This document shows, piece after piece, positions 40,992 to 48,975 of a stretch of 49,210 bases of DNA. The notes under the pieces were generated by a model. The model did no database searches. It saw nothing but the letters and a program-made list of their open reading frames with translations, and was not told the DNA's origin. Numbering within the stretch: the stretch's first letter is position 1; each line of letters opens with the position of its first letter. The DNA comes from RUG11783 sp964599695 (GTDB lineage Bacteria > Bacillota > Clostridia > Oscillospirales > Ruminococcaceae), in the NCBI GenBank assembly GCA_964599695.1, contig CAZRGP010000012.1:1-49210 (forward strand), given 5' to 3'. The position numbers were made by a program, and so were the translations under genes.

Positions 40992-41276
40992 TTACGGGTC
41001 GATCAGATAATCCGATCTGGCAGGTCGCGGCCTGCTGGTTCTCGTATGGAAATCCCTGTACGAGATAGTGTATTCATCCTTGCATCTGTGGCAAAGGAAT
41101 CTGGTATGCCCGGTACAATCACTGTAAGCGTAGAACTGTATTCTGTTGCACTTCGGGCATTTGATGGGTCTCAATTCAAGACTTTCGATCCCTTCTGCGG
41201 ACCGTTTCAGCTTTTCCTGTTTATCTTCAGGAATGACCCAGTCGCTGTATTTCTTTCTTTCAGAACGGCAATTCAT
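40992..41276 (-). CDS. Small zinc-ribbon protein
   Basis: A 94-aa protein starting MNCRSERKKYSDW, with CPKCNRIQFYAYSDCTGHTRFLCHRCKDEY forming a two-CxxC zinc ribbon (about residues 40-70) and a basic tail. It overlaps the ImmA/IrrE gene by 17 nt, so it is co-translated. It resembles phage Com-like or transcription zinc fingers only in general shape; the function is unknown. Confidence 0.68.
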   Translation of the reverse strand: MNCRSERKKYSDWVIPEDKQEKLKRSAEGIESLELRPIKCPKCNRIQFYAYSDCTGHTRFLCHRCKDEYTISYRDFHTRTSRPRPARSDYLIDP

Positions 41277-42054
41277 TATCCGACTCCTCAATATAAAAAC
41301 AATAATTATCAAGATCGAAGCATCCGCTGTCGATGTACTGATAGATCGGAAGCCTGTTGAAGAGCTTCAGTCTCTCCAGCCGTATCCGCATGGTAAGCGG
41401 CGAGACATGCATCATCTTCGCCATGGCTGTGATCTTCTCCCTGGTATCTGCATCGATCGTGCGGTCTCCGTACATGGTCAGGAGTTTTCCTCCCGTGACC
41501 TGCTTATATACTTTCTTCAGTTTGTGAGAAGGGAGCAGCAGTATTCCGGCAAGATTGTTGGCCTGCGTTTCCTTGTAGTTGAACCGCTTCTTCAGCTCTT
41601 CAGGGGTATAATCTCTTTCCGCATCGAACTCGGCATGAAAGTTTGACGCATGCCCGTGTATGTTGCAGATGTGATGTGCGATCTCATGGGCTACGGTAAA
41701 ACGCAGCTTGCTCTCCTGATGTCTGCCGAGAAGGTAGTTATCAATGACGATCGTACCGTCCGGGAATATGATGTCTGCCTTGACTCCGTTTCTCCATATC
41801 TTCAAAGAATCAACGCCGTTTGCCAGAAATCCGTCTTTGTTCGGATCATCTTCCGCAAAGCTTTCATAGTCGATCTTCAGCCCGAAGGACTCAGCCAGCG
41901 CGAAGATGTCAACATACGGCTTGTTCTTGTTTGCTTTGGACTCTCTGCGCTCTACAATTGCGGATCCCAGTTCATCCTGTTCTTCATAAGGAATATAAAT
42001 CGGGATCATTTCTCCGTATCCACCCCCTCTCTCAAAACCGTATGTCGGCTTCAT
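41260..42054 (-). CDS. ImmA/IrrE-family metallo-endopeptidase
   Basis: A 264-aa protein with the zinc motif LRFTVAHEIAHHICNIHGH and the downstream ETQANNLAGILLLP that supplies the third ligand Glu. A C-terminal winged-helix-like segment follows (DTREKITAMAKMMHVSPLTMRIRLERLKL). ImmA-type proteases cleave element repressors to induce excision (ICEBs1). The element's S24 repressor is encoded in the same operon, so the two may offer alternative induction routes. It overlaps the preceding gene as ATGA. Confidence 0.85.
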   Translation of the reverse strand: MKPTYGFERGGGYGEMIPIYIPYEEQDELGSAIVERRESKANKNKPYVDIFALAESFGLKIDYESFAEDDPNKDGFLANGVDSLKIWRNGVKADIIFPDGTIVIDNYLLGRHQESKLRFTVAHEIAHHICNIHGHASNFHAEFDAERDYTPEELKKRFNYKETQANNLAGILLLPSHKLKKVYKQVTGGKLLTMYGDRTIDADTREKITAMAKMMHVSPLTMRIRLERLKLFNRLPIYQYIDSGCFDLDNYCFYIEESDNELPF

Positions 42055-42347
42055 ATTGCTATTGCCTCTGAGGGCGTTGAGGCAGGATTTGCAAAAGTCC
42101 GCTCATCCTCGTCCTCATTGAGGATGTACCACCCATAGCCCTCATGGAAAATAAACTTGTCATGTCCGTTGATATTTACCAGGTACTTTTCCTTGGCAGC
42201 ACCCTGCCTGCCGGACGTAATCCGGATTTGTTTTACATCATCGACTCTGTAGTATCTGCCTTCTTTCTCAATGATGTAGGGAACGATCATCCCGTTTCTG
42301 TCAGGACTCATTATTACATTGATCCTGCTGCTCATTGAATAGATCAT
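42051..42347 (-). CDS. Small beta-rich hypothetical protein
   Basis: A 98-aa protein with GGAGG before the ATG at 42347. The sequence is a run of beta-strand-like segments (IVPYIIEKEGRYYRVDDVKQIRI, EKYLVNINGHDKFIFHEGYGWYIL) with an acidic patch. No family is recognised. It is coupled to the ImmA/IrrE gene and may be its partner. Confidence 0.65.
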   Translation of the reverse strand: MIYSMSSRINVIMSPDRNGMIVPYIIEKEGRYYRVDDVKQIRITSGRQGAAKEKYLVNINGHDKFIFHEGYGWYILNEDEDERTFANPASTPSEAIAI

Positions 42348-42366
42348 AGAAACCCTCCTTCCGGGA

Positions 42367-42840
42367 TCATGCTGCCTTTTTCCGGCTGCTTCTCAGTGAA
42401 AGTCCCTGTTCGCTCAGGCGTTGCTTGATCCTTTTGACACGGACCGGACCGATCCCGGCGAACTCCTCCGTCAGTTCTTTCTGTGATATGGAGATCAGTT
42501 CCTCCATCGAGTTCACGGAGAACTTCTTGAGAGCTGCTACGGTATCGGCATCGAGGCCGAGCGTCTCTATAGGAGTGATCACCGGAGCCTGCTTTTTCTT
42601 TTTCTCGAACAACGCCATCTGCTGTCTGAGATTTTTAAAGCCGAGATCTCCTCTCACGATCCGTGCGAGTCTCCATTCCGGAAGTCTGCGGAGATCTCCG
42701 TAATATTCGATCCCATTATTTAACGGCTGCTTATACACATTCACCGGGATATACAGTTCATAGATCGGCATCTTGTCATAGCCGTGCCTGTATTCCTTCC
42801 GCAAGAGTTTGTAATGCTCTTCGCGACTGTTATTTAACAT
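42367..42840 (-). CDS. Hypothetical protein with C-terminal helix-hairpin-helix domain
   Basis: A 157-aa protein. Residues about 1-85 are unrecognised and basic. Residues 92-145 resemble the RpoA-CTD/HhH fold: IETLGLDADTVAALKKFSVNSMEELISISQKELTEEFAGIGPVRVKRIKQRL. The ending is Lys/Arg-rich. A DNA-binding or polymerase-contacting role is plausible. It overlaps the zinc-ribbon gene by 11 nt. Confidence 0.68.
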   Translation of the reverse strand: MLNNSREEHYKLLRKEYRHGYDKMPIYELYIPVNVYKQPLNNGIEYYGDLRRLPEWRLARIVRGDLGFKNLRQQMALFEKKKKQAPVITPIETLGLDADTVAALKKFSVNSMEELISISQKELTEEFAGIGPVRVKRIKQRLSEQGLSLRSSRKKAA

Positions 42841-43018
42841 CGTATATCCTTTTTCCTTTGTCTCGGATCATGACGGTCGGCCTGATCTGTCTGAAATCGG
42901 AATAACTGGTGTGAATGACCTTTCCGCATTTCTCACATTCATACAGGCCATTTGTTTCCTGAAGATCCAGCCCTTTGTTGACAGTGCCGCATAATGGGCA
43001 AACACGATTGTATGTCAT
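42830..43018 (-). CDS. Small zinc-ribbon protein
   Basis: A 62-aa protein with CPLCG and CEKCG forming a rubredoxin-like zinc knuckle pair, and a basic tail (RQIRPTVMIRDKGKRIYDVK). GGAGC lies 7 nt before the ATG. It is one of two tiny zinc-ribbon genes in the operon; the function is unknown. Confidence 0.65.
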   Translation of the reverse strand: MTYNRVCPLCGTVNKGLDLQETNGLYECEKCGKVIHTSYSDFRQIRPTVMIRDKGKRIYDVK

Positions 43019-43032
43019 CTTTTGCTCCGTTC

Positions 43033-43266
43033 TCAGCAGACTGCTGCAGGAACGAGAATGATCGCCTTGCAGTAATGATCTTTTCCTTCAATCTCCTGCG
43101 CCGCCTGCTCTCTGTAGACTGCAAGCTTCATGTCAACGAGCCATTCCTCGAGACTGTTCCATTCTGTCTGATCAAATGCCGGAAACTCCTTTCCGGTCAG
43201 ATCATAATACTTGTTAAAAAAGATGTTTGCTTCTTTATCAAACAGTTCATTTCTGGTCCTTTTCAT
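43033..43266 (-). CDS. Small hypothetical protein
   Basis: A 77-aa mixed-charge helical protein (MKRTRNELFDKEANIFFNKY...). Its start overlaps the S24 repressor stop as ATGA, so it is translated with the repressor. No family is recognised. Confidence 0.62.
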   Translation of the reverse strand: MKRTRNELFDKEANIFFNKYYDLTGKEFPAFDQTEWNSLEEWLVDMKLAVYREQAAQEIEGKDHYCKAIILVPAAVC

Positions 43267-43889
43267 TTCTTTGCTCCTTGCATTAAAACATCGGATCTGA
43301 ATCCTCGGTAGTTTTTCAGAACATAGGTTAGAACACCCTGGATGCTGAATGACATGCCTTCATAGATCTCGATATCATCGAATCCTTCATTTTCGGGGTG
43401 AAGATATGGCCTTCCGTCTTCGTGATGCATGAGAGTTTTGAGTGTTGTTGCACCGTCCACAAGCGCAAGAATGATCTCTCCGTCTTTTGCCTCATGCTGC
43501 TGGGAAACGATCAATACATCTCCGTCCTCGATTCCGGCTTCTATCATAGAGTCGCCGTTTGCCCTGGTGATGATCTTGTCATCCTCGCCGAACATGGACC
43601 CGGGAAGCTTTATGTACTCCTTAACATCTGTCTCTTCGTAAGTTGGCGTTCCACAGGATGCTGTACCATCGACAACGATCCCGCTCGCAAATTGCTTGTT
43701 GTTGTATTTCTCAAACTTGGAGCAATACCCTCTCTTTTCCGCAGCCTTCAGATATTTGAAAGCTGTTCCTCTTGCGATATGGAACTCTTCCTCGATATCG
43801 ACAATCCTCGGCTTGGTCTCATCATTGAAGATACGCTCTGCGACGTAGGCTCCGACCGCTTTGATCAGATCTTCATTCATGCTTCTCAT
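43263..43889 (-). CDS. S24/LexA-type autoproteolytic repressor
   Basis: A 208-aa repressor. The N-terminal winged helix (about 5-60: AVGAYVAERI, DIEEEFHIARGTAFKYLKAAEKRG) resembles a GntR/LexA-like DNA-binding part. The C-terminal S24 peptidase has cleavage site Cys79-Gly80 in TASCGTPT, nucleophile Ser114 in GDSMIEAGIEDGDVLI and Lys151 in GATTLKTL. RecA-stimulated self-cleavage upon DNA damage is expected. The start at 43889 has AAGGAG 7 nt upstream. Its promoter and tandem operators lie directly ahead, so it should autoregulate the whole integrase operon. Confidence 0.88.
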   Translation of the reverse strand: MRSMNEDLIKAVGAYVAERIFNDETKPRIVDIEEEFHIARGTAFKYLKAAEKRGYCSKFEKYNNKQFASGIVVDGTASCGTPTYEETDVKEYIKLPGSMFGEDDKIITRANGDSMIEAGIEDGDVLIVSQQHEAKDGEIILALVDGATTLKTLMHHEDGRPYLHPENEGFDDIEIYEGMSFSIQGVLTYVLKNYRGFRSDVLMQGAKK

Positions 43890-43903
43890 AGGTGTCTCCT
43901 TAT

Positions 43904-43927
43904 TAGCGAAATGGCCATTTCTCGCTA
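43904..43927. promoter_or_regulatory. Operator-like dyad 1 of the S24 operon
   Basis: TAGCGA-AATGG faces CCATT-TCTCGCTA around a GGCC centre. One arm has two extra bases. It lies between the promoter and the S24 start and shares the half-site GCGA(A/G)AAT with dyad 2. Confidence 0.55.
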
Positions 43928-43928
43928 T

Positions 43929-43946
43929 CGTGAAAATATTTTCGCG
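43929..43946. promoter_or_regulatory. Operator-like dyad 2 of the S24 operon
   Basis: CGTGAAAAT-ATTTTCGCG is an 18-bp palindrome with one mismatch. It lies just downstream of the expected transcription start and is suited to repressor blockade. Confidence 0.6.
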
Positions 43947-43961
43947 TTTCAGCGTAATCCA

Positions 43962-43990
43962 AGTATATGAAGCGTATCGTGAACTTGCAA
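43962..43990 (-). promoter_or_regulatory. Promoter of the S24 repressor-integrase operon
   Basis: On the minus strand TTGCAA (43990-43985), a 17-nt spacer and TATACT (43967-43962) make a strong sigma-A promoter. Both operator dyads follow it. Confidence 0.7.
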
Positions 43991-44012
43991 TAGGCTGAGA
44001 AAAAATATTTTT

Positions 44013-44087
44013 TGTTGTCGTCAAACAGCGACAACAGTTCTGATTTTTCTTTTGCTTCACAGCGTATTTAGATGTATTATTTATAAT
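44013..44087 (+). promoter_or_regulatory. Dyad and -10 box upstream of the WYL regulator gene
   Basis: TGTTGTCG-TCAAACAG-CGACAACA (44013-44036) is a perfect 8-bp inverted repeat. TATAAT lies at 44082-44087, with no well-placed -35. The dyad is a candidate WYL-regulator operator or activator site. Confidence 0.5.
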
Positions 44088-44121
44088 GAGTTAGTATATC
44101 TGTTCCTTTTGGAGATTTGCT

Positions 44122-45105
44122 ATGCCGAAAAGTATCCAACAAAAATATCGAACTCTCGAGATCCTGCGCACTCTGCAGGAAGAATCCGATGATAATCATC
44201 CTATTGTGACAAAGGATTTCTGTGACCGGTTAGGAGAAAAGGGGTTTTCCTGTGACCGTCGTACATTGAGCGAGGATATAGCTGATCTCAAAAAACTCGG
44301 CTATAAGATCTCAGAAAAGTATGTAGGAAAGCAGAAAGGCTATTACTACGATGATTTTCCTTTTTCTGTCGAGGAACTCAAGGTTCTGATTGATGCTGTC
44401 CAGGCTTCTTCCTTTATTCCGGAGAAGAGGTCCAAGATACTTATGGATAAACTGGCTAAACTTGGCGGATATCACCGGGAAGAAGTGCTGAAGGGCAATA
44501 TGGTGACCTTCAATACACGCAAACACAAAGACGAGAAGATCATGCAGAACGTTAGAGCAATCAACGAATGCATTTCCAAACATAAAAAGATCTCGTTCCA
44601 TTACTACGATCTGGACGAGAACAAACAAAAACGATTAAGAAAAAACAGGAAAAGATATATAGAGAATCCAGCTGCTTTGGTTTACAACGACGATAACTAC
44701 TACCTCGTATGCTACTCCGACAAATACCAGGATAAGGTTATTTACAGAGTTGACCGGATGTACCTAATTGCCAAAGTAGAGGAAGAAGTTTCTGCAGAGA
44801 TTGAAATGATTAAGGCAGAACTCCCCACCTACACAAAGCAAGCGTTCCGGATGTTCGGCGGCAAAACAGAAGAAGTAACGCTTCAGTTTAACAGATCCAT
44901 TCTAGGACAGATTTATGATCAATTTGGTGAAGAAACCAACATTAGGGCAATCTCTAATGATGTGCTCGAAACCACGGTTCATGTACAAATCAGCCCGACT
45001 TTTTGGGGATGGTTATATCAGTTTGAAAACATAAAAATCACAAGCCCAAATTATCTACGGCAAGAAATGAAACAGAGATTACAACTAGTAGAGAAGCAAT
45101 TGTAA
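44122..45105 (+). CDS. WYL-domain transcriptional regulator
   Basis: A 327-aa regulator. Residues 1-75 form a winged HTH (KYRTLEILRTLQEE, RRTLSEDIADLKKLGYKI). Residues about 135-210 form the WYL domain (ISFHYYDLDENKQ, YIENPAALVYNDDNYYLVCYSDKYQDKVIYRVDRM). A WCX-like C-terminal domain follows. WYL proteins commonly control defence islands (BrxR/CapW type), sensing a nucleotide or nucleic-acid ligand. It precedes hsdR by 15 bp and is likely first in the operon. TGGAG precedes the ATG. Confidence 0.88.
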   Translation: MPKSIQQKYRTLEILRTLQEESDDNHPIVTKDFCDRLGEKGFSCDRRTLSEDIADLKKLGYKISEKYVGKQKGYYYDDFPFSVEELKVLIDAVQASSFIPEKRSKILMDKLAKLGGYHREEVLKGNMVTFNTRKHKDEKIMQNVRAINECISKHKKISFHYYDLDENKQKRLRKNRKRYIENPAALVYNDDNYYLVCYSDKYQDKVIYRVDRMYLIAKVEEEVSAEIEMIKAELPTYTKQAFRMFGGKTEEVTLQFNRSILGQIYDQFGEETNIRAISNDVLETTVHVQISPTFWGWLYQFENIKITSPNYLRQEMKQRLQLVEKQL

Positions 45106-45120
45106 GTGATGGAGATATAA

Positions 45121-47487
45121 ATGATGATACTGCCAAAATCACAGATGACGGAAGAGGATATAAAGCTGAATTATATAACACCAGCTTTATTGTCACGCGG
45201 CTGGAAAAACAAAATAACCATGGAAACAAAAGTCCAGTTTACTGACGGGAAAGTCAATCTGCGTGGGAACATTACCTCGCGAGAGGCACCCAAGAAAGCT
45301 GACTATATCCTTTATATCAACACATATAATCCTATCGCAATTGTTGAAGCAAAAGACAACAATCACTCAGTTTCTTTTGGTCTGCAACAAGCCATGACGT
45401 ATGCCAAAATGCTAGATGTGCCCTTCGCATATAGCTCTAACGGCGACGCGTTTTATGAACATGATTTCCTTACGGGGCAGGAGCGCCAGATAGAACTCGA
45501 CGAGTTTCCAACTTATGATGAATTAGTATTGAGATATCGGCAAGAAGCTAACTCAGGTAATGGGATTACTGATAGTCAAATGGCAATCATTAATCAGCCA
45601 TATTATACCAGTCAAACAACATATGCCCCACGATACTATCAGCGTATTGCAATCAATAGAACAGTTGAAGCTATCGCAAGAGGCCAGGACCGAATTTTAC
45701 TCGTTATGGCAACAGGAACTGGCAAAACCTATACAGCGTTCCAAATCGTGTATCGTTTATTAAAAGCCGGAATCAAGAGAAAGGTGCTTTACCTTGCTGA
45801 CAGAAACAATCTCGTAGATCAGTCTATCCAGCAGGATTTCGCCCCACTTGAAAAGACAATTCATAAGATTAATTTTGCGAAGGACGATCCGACCACAATA
45901 ACCTCACATGAAGTATATTTCTCGTTGTATCAGCAGCTTACGGGCAACGACGATACTGATAACGATGATGCGTTATCAGAAGATGAAACTCTTTCAAAAC
46001 TCTCTGCACTCTTTCAGCCCAATTTCTTCGATCTCGTTATTGTAGATGAGTGTCATAGAGGTTCAGCTAAAAAAGATAGTAACTGGAGAAAAATCCTTGA
46101 ATACTTTTCTTCTGCAACTCAGATCGGTATGACAGCAACTCCAAAAGAAACCAAATACATTTCAAATATAGATTACTTTGGAGATCCAATTTATACCTAT
46201 AGTTTAAGAGAAGGAATTGATGATGGCTTTTTAGCCCCATTCCGAGTAATTAATATTACGACAGACATCGGTGACGGATGGAGACCATATAAAGGACAAA
46301 CCGATATTTACGGAAATCTAATTGAAGATAGAATCTACAATAACAGCGATTATGATTACAACATAATAATTGAAGACAGAATCAATCAAGTTGCGTTGGA
46401 AATCACTAACTTTCTTATCGCTACTGATCGCATGGCCAAAACAATAGTTTTCTGTGCTACGGAAGATCATGCCGAGAGAATGAGAATTGCTTTAACCAAT
46501 CTTAATGCAGATATGGTTCAGCAAAACCCGGATTATGTTGTACGTATTACTGGCAGCGATACATATGGAAAGAGCAAATTGAGTTATTTCATATCCGCTT
46601 CAGCCAAATACCCTGTTATTGCAACTACATCAAAACTGCTTTCTACCGGATCAGACTGTAAGATGACAAAACTAATTGTTCTCGATCAGATGATTAATTC
46701 TATGACAGAGTTTAAACAGATTATTGGTAGAGGTACGCGACTTAGAGAAAAGGATGGAAAAACTTATTTTACGGTCATGGACTTTAGAGGCGTGACTAGA
46801 CTATTTGCGGATCCGGATTGGGACGGCCCCATCAAGATAGATGATAATTACGATCCCAATTATATTCCTACAAAACCTGTTCCTCGTCCTCAATACCCTG
46901 TTGATCCAGCCGGTCCTAAACCATATGTAGATGTCAATGGCTGTGAAGTGCGAATAATTAATAAAACTGTTTCCGTTTATGACGCTAATGGTAAATTGCT
47001 AAGGCAAGAGAGCATCGTTGACTACACAAAGACAAATATTAAAGGCGAATATGCATCTCTCGATAGCTTTATCAGACATTGGAATAAAGAAGAGAAGAAA
47101 GAAAAGATTCAGGAATTACTACTTGAAAGAGGAATTGATCTTGAAGCACTTAAAGCTGATCAAAACATGTCAGATGTTGATGACTTCGACTTTATCTGCC
47201 ATATAGCTTTTGATAAAAAACCGTTGACCAGAAAAGAACGTGCCGAAGGTGTCAAAAAGAGGGATTTCCTGAGCAAATATAATGGTGCAGCAAAAGAAGT
47301 CCTGGAAGTTTTATTGGATAAATATATGAACATGGGTATTTATCAGATTGAAAGCATGAAAGTGCTTAGCCTGGATCCATTGAAACAATTTGGAACGCCA
47401 TCTAAGATTGTAAGCTTCTTTGGCGGGAAGGACGGCTATCTTGATGCTGTGCGTTCACTTGAAAATGCTATATACGAGGTTGCTTAA
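45121..47487 (+). CDS. hsdR: Type I restriction endonuclease subunit R
   Basis: A 788-aa motor/nuclease subunit. The N-terminal PD-ExK nuclease motif is in ADYILYINTYNPIAIVEAKDNN. The SF2 translocase has VMATGTGKTYTAF (Walker A), FDLVIVDECHRGS (DEAD-box-like DECH), IGMTATP and TEFKQIIGRGTRLRE (motif VI). The length is at the short end for HsdR, typical of the EcoEI/Mrr-like type IC-like group. It translocates and cuts DNA unmethylated at the site read by HsdS. The start at 45121 has TGGAG upstream (the ATG at 45124 is an alternative). The hsdM start follows immediately. Confidence 0.92.
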   Translation: MMILPKSQMTEEDIKLNYITPALLSRGWKNKITMETKVQFTDGKVNLRGNITSREAPKKADYILYINTYNPIAIVEAKDNNHSVSFGLQQAMTYAKMLDVPFAYSSNGDAFYEHDFLTGQERQIELDEFPTYDELVLRYRQEANSGNGITDSQMAIINQPYYTSQTTYAPRYYQRIAINRTVEAIARGQDRILLVMATGTGKTYTAFQIVYRLLKAGIKRKVLYLADRNNLVDQSIQQDFAPLEKTIHKINFAKDDPTTITSHEVYFSLYQQLTGNDDTDNDDALSEDETLSKLSALFQPNFFDLVIVDECHRGSAKKDSNWRKILEYFSSATQIGMTATPKETKYISNIDYFGDPIYTYSLREGIDDGFLAPFRVINITTDIGDGWRPYKGQTDIYGNLIEDRIYNNSDYDYNIIIEDRINQVALEITNFLIATDRMAKTIVFCATEDHAERMRIALTNLNADMVQQNPDYVVRITGSDTYGKSKLSYFISASAKYPVIATTSKLLSTGSDCKMTKLIVLDQMINSMTEFKQIIGRGTRLREKDGKTYFTVMDFRGVTRLFADPDWDGPIKIDDNYDPNYIPTKPVPRPQYPVDPAGPKPYVDVNGCEVRIINKTVSVYDANGKLLRQESIVDYTKTNIKGEYASLDSFIRHWNKEEKKEKIQELLLERGIDLEALKADQNMSDVDDFDFICHIAFDKKPLTRKERAEGVKKRDFLSKYNGAAKEVLEVLLDKYMNMGIYQIESMKVLSLDPLKQFGTPSKIVSFFGGKDGYLDAVRSLENAIYEVA

Positions 47488-48975
47488 ATGAGTAATTTAT
47501 CTAGTTTTGTTAAAAGAATACGAGATATTATGCGAAATGATGCTGGTATCAACGGAGATGCTCAGCGCATTGAGCAGATTGCTTGGATGTTGTTTTTAAA
47601 GGTATATGATTCGAAAGAACAAGACTGGGAGATAAATGAAGACGATTATGTATCCATTATCCCAGAGAATTGCCGTTGGGCTAATTGGGCCTATGATGAT
47701 AAATCTGGCACGGCGATGACTGGGGATACATTACTAAACTTCGTTAACAACACGCTGTTTCCAACTTTAAAAAATCTTGATGTTACTCCGGACACACCAA
47801 TCAAGAAATCTATCGTAAGAACTACCTTTGAAGATGCGAATCAGTATATGAAAGACGGAGTTCTTCTTCGCCAAGTCATTAATACAATTGATGAATTAGA
47901 TTTAAGTGATTATGAGGAAAGTCATGCATTTGGCGAAATATATGAATCAATCCTTAGGGAGCTCCAAAGCGCAGGTTCTTCTGGTGAATTCTATACTCCA
48001 CGTGCTGTAACAGATTTTATGGCTAAAATGATTCATCCTAAAATCGGGGAACAAGTGGCAGACTTTGCTTGCGGTACAGGCGGATTTTTAACAAGCTGGC
48101 TTAAAGAACTAGCACCACAGGTTAAAACGACAAAAGATCAGGACTTGTTCAATAATTCTATATACGGAATCGAGAAGAAGCAGTTTCCATATATGCTATG
48201 CATAACAAATATGCTTCTCCACAATATCGACATTCCTAAAGTTTATCATGACAACTCTTTGCTTAAAGATGTTCTTGACTACACTGTAGATGATCAGTTT
48301 GATGTTATCCTGATGAATCCTCCATATGGTGGAAGCGAAAAAAACGAAGTAAAAAATCATTTTCCGTCTGACTTAGCAAGCAGTGAGACGGCCGACTTGT
48401 TCATGTCCGTTATTATGTATCGGCTAAAAGAAAATGGGCGTGCAGCTGTCATTCTTCCTGATGGTTTTCTTTTTGGTACAGATAACGCAAAAGTTGCTAT
48501 AAAGAAAAAATTATTATCTGAGTTTAATTTGCATACTGTAATTCGCATGCCGCATAGCGTGTTTGCTCCATATACAAGCATAACAACAAATATTCTTTTC
48601 TTTGATCATACAAAACCCACAGAAGAGACATGGTTCTATCGTTTAGATATGCCTGATGGATATAAGAATTTCTCCAAGACTAAGCCTATGAAATTGGAAC
48701 ACTTTAATCCAGCTATTGATTGGTGGAATAACCGTCAGGAGATAACGGTTGACGGTTTCGATAAAGCGAAGAAGTATACTGTTGACGAGATTGCTGCGAG
48801 AACGTATAACATTGATCTTTGTGGTTATCCCCATGAGGAAGAAGAAATACTTCCGCCAAAGGAATTGATCCAACAATATCAGGAAAAACGTGCATCTCTT
48901 AACGCCGATATTGACCGTATCTTAGCGCAGATCACGGATATCCTCGGCATCAACCTTTCGGAGGATGAAGAATGA
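47488..48975 (+). CDS. hsdM: Type I restriction-modification DNA methyltransferase subunit M
   Basis: A 495-aa N6-adenine methyltransferase. The N-terminal HsdM helical domain (SFVKRIRDIMRNDAGINGDAQRIEQIAWMLFLKVYD) precedes the SAM motif VADFACGTGGFL and the catalytic VILMNPPYGG (NPPY). It begins right after the hsdR stop and its stop overlaps the hsdS start (ATGA). With HsdS it protects host sites. The gene order R-M-S is conserved in many Firmicutes. Confidence 0.93.
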   Translation: MSNLSSFVKRIRDIMRNDAGINGDAQRIEQIAWMLFLKVYDSKEQDWEINEDDYVSIIPENCRWANWAYDDKSGTAMTGDTLLNFVNNTLFPTLKNLDVTPDTPIKKSIVRTTFEDANQYMKDGVLLRQVINTIDELDLSDYEESHAFGEIYESILRELQSAGSSGEFYTPRAVTDFMAKMIHPKIGEQVADFACGTGGFLTSWLKELAPQVKTTKDQDLFNNSIYGIEKKQFPYMLCITNMLLHNIDIPKVYHDNSLLKDVLDYTVDDQFDVILMNPPYGGSEKNEVKNHFPSDLASSETADLFMSVIMYRLKENGRAAVILPDGFLFGTDNAKVAIKKKLLSEFNLHTVIRMPHSVFAPYTSITTNILFFDHTKPTEETWFYRLDMPDGYKNFSKTKPMKLEHFNPAIDWWNNRQEITVDGFDKAKKYTVDEIAARTYNIDLCGYPHEEEEILPPKELIQQYQEKRASLNADIDRILAQITDILGINLSEDEE

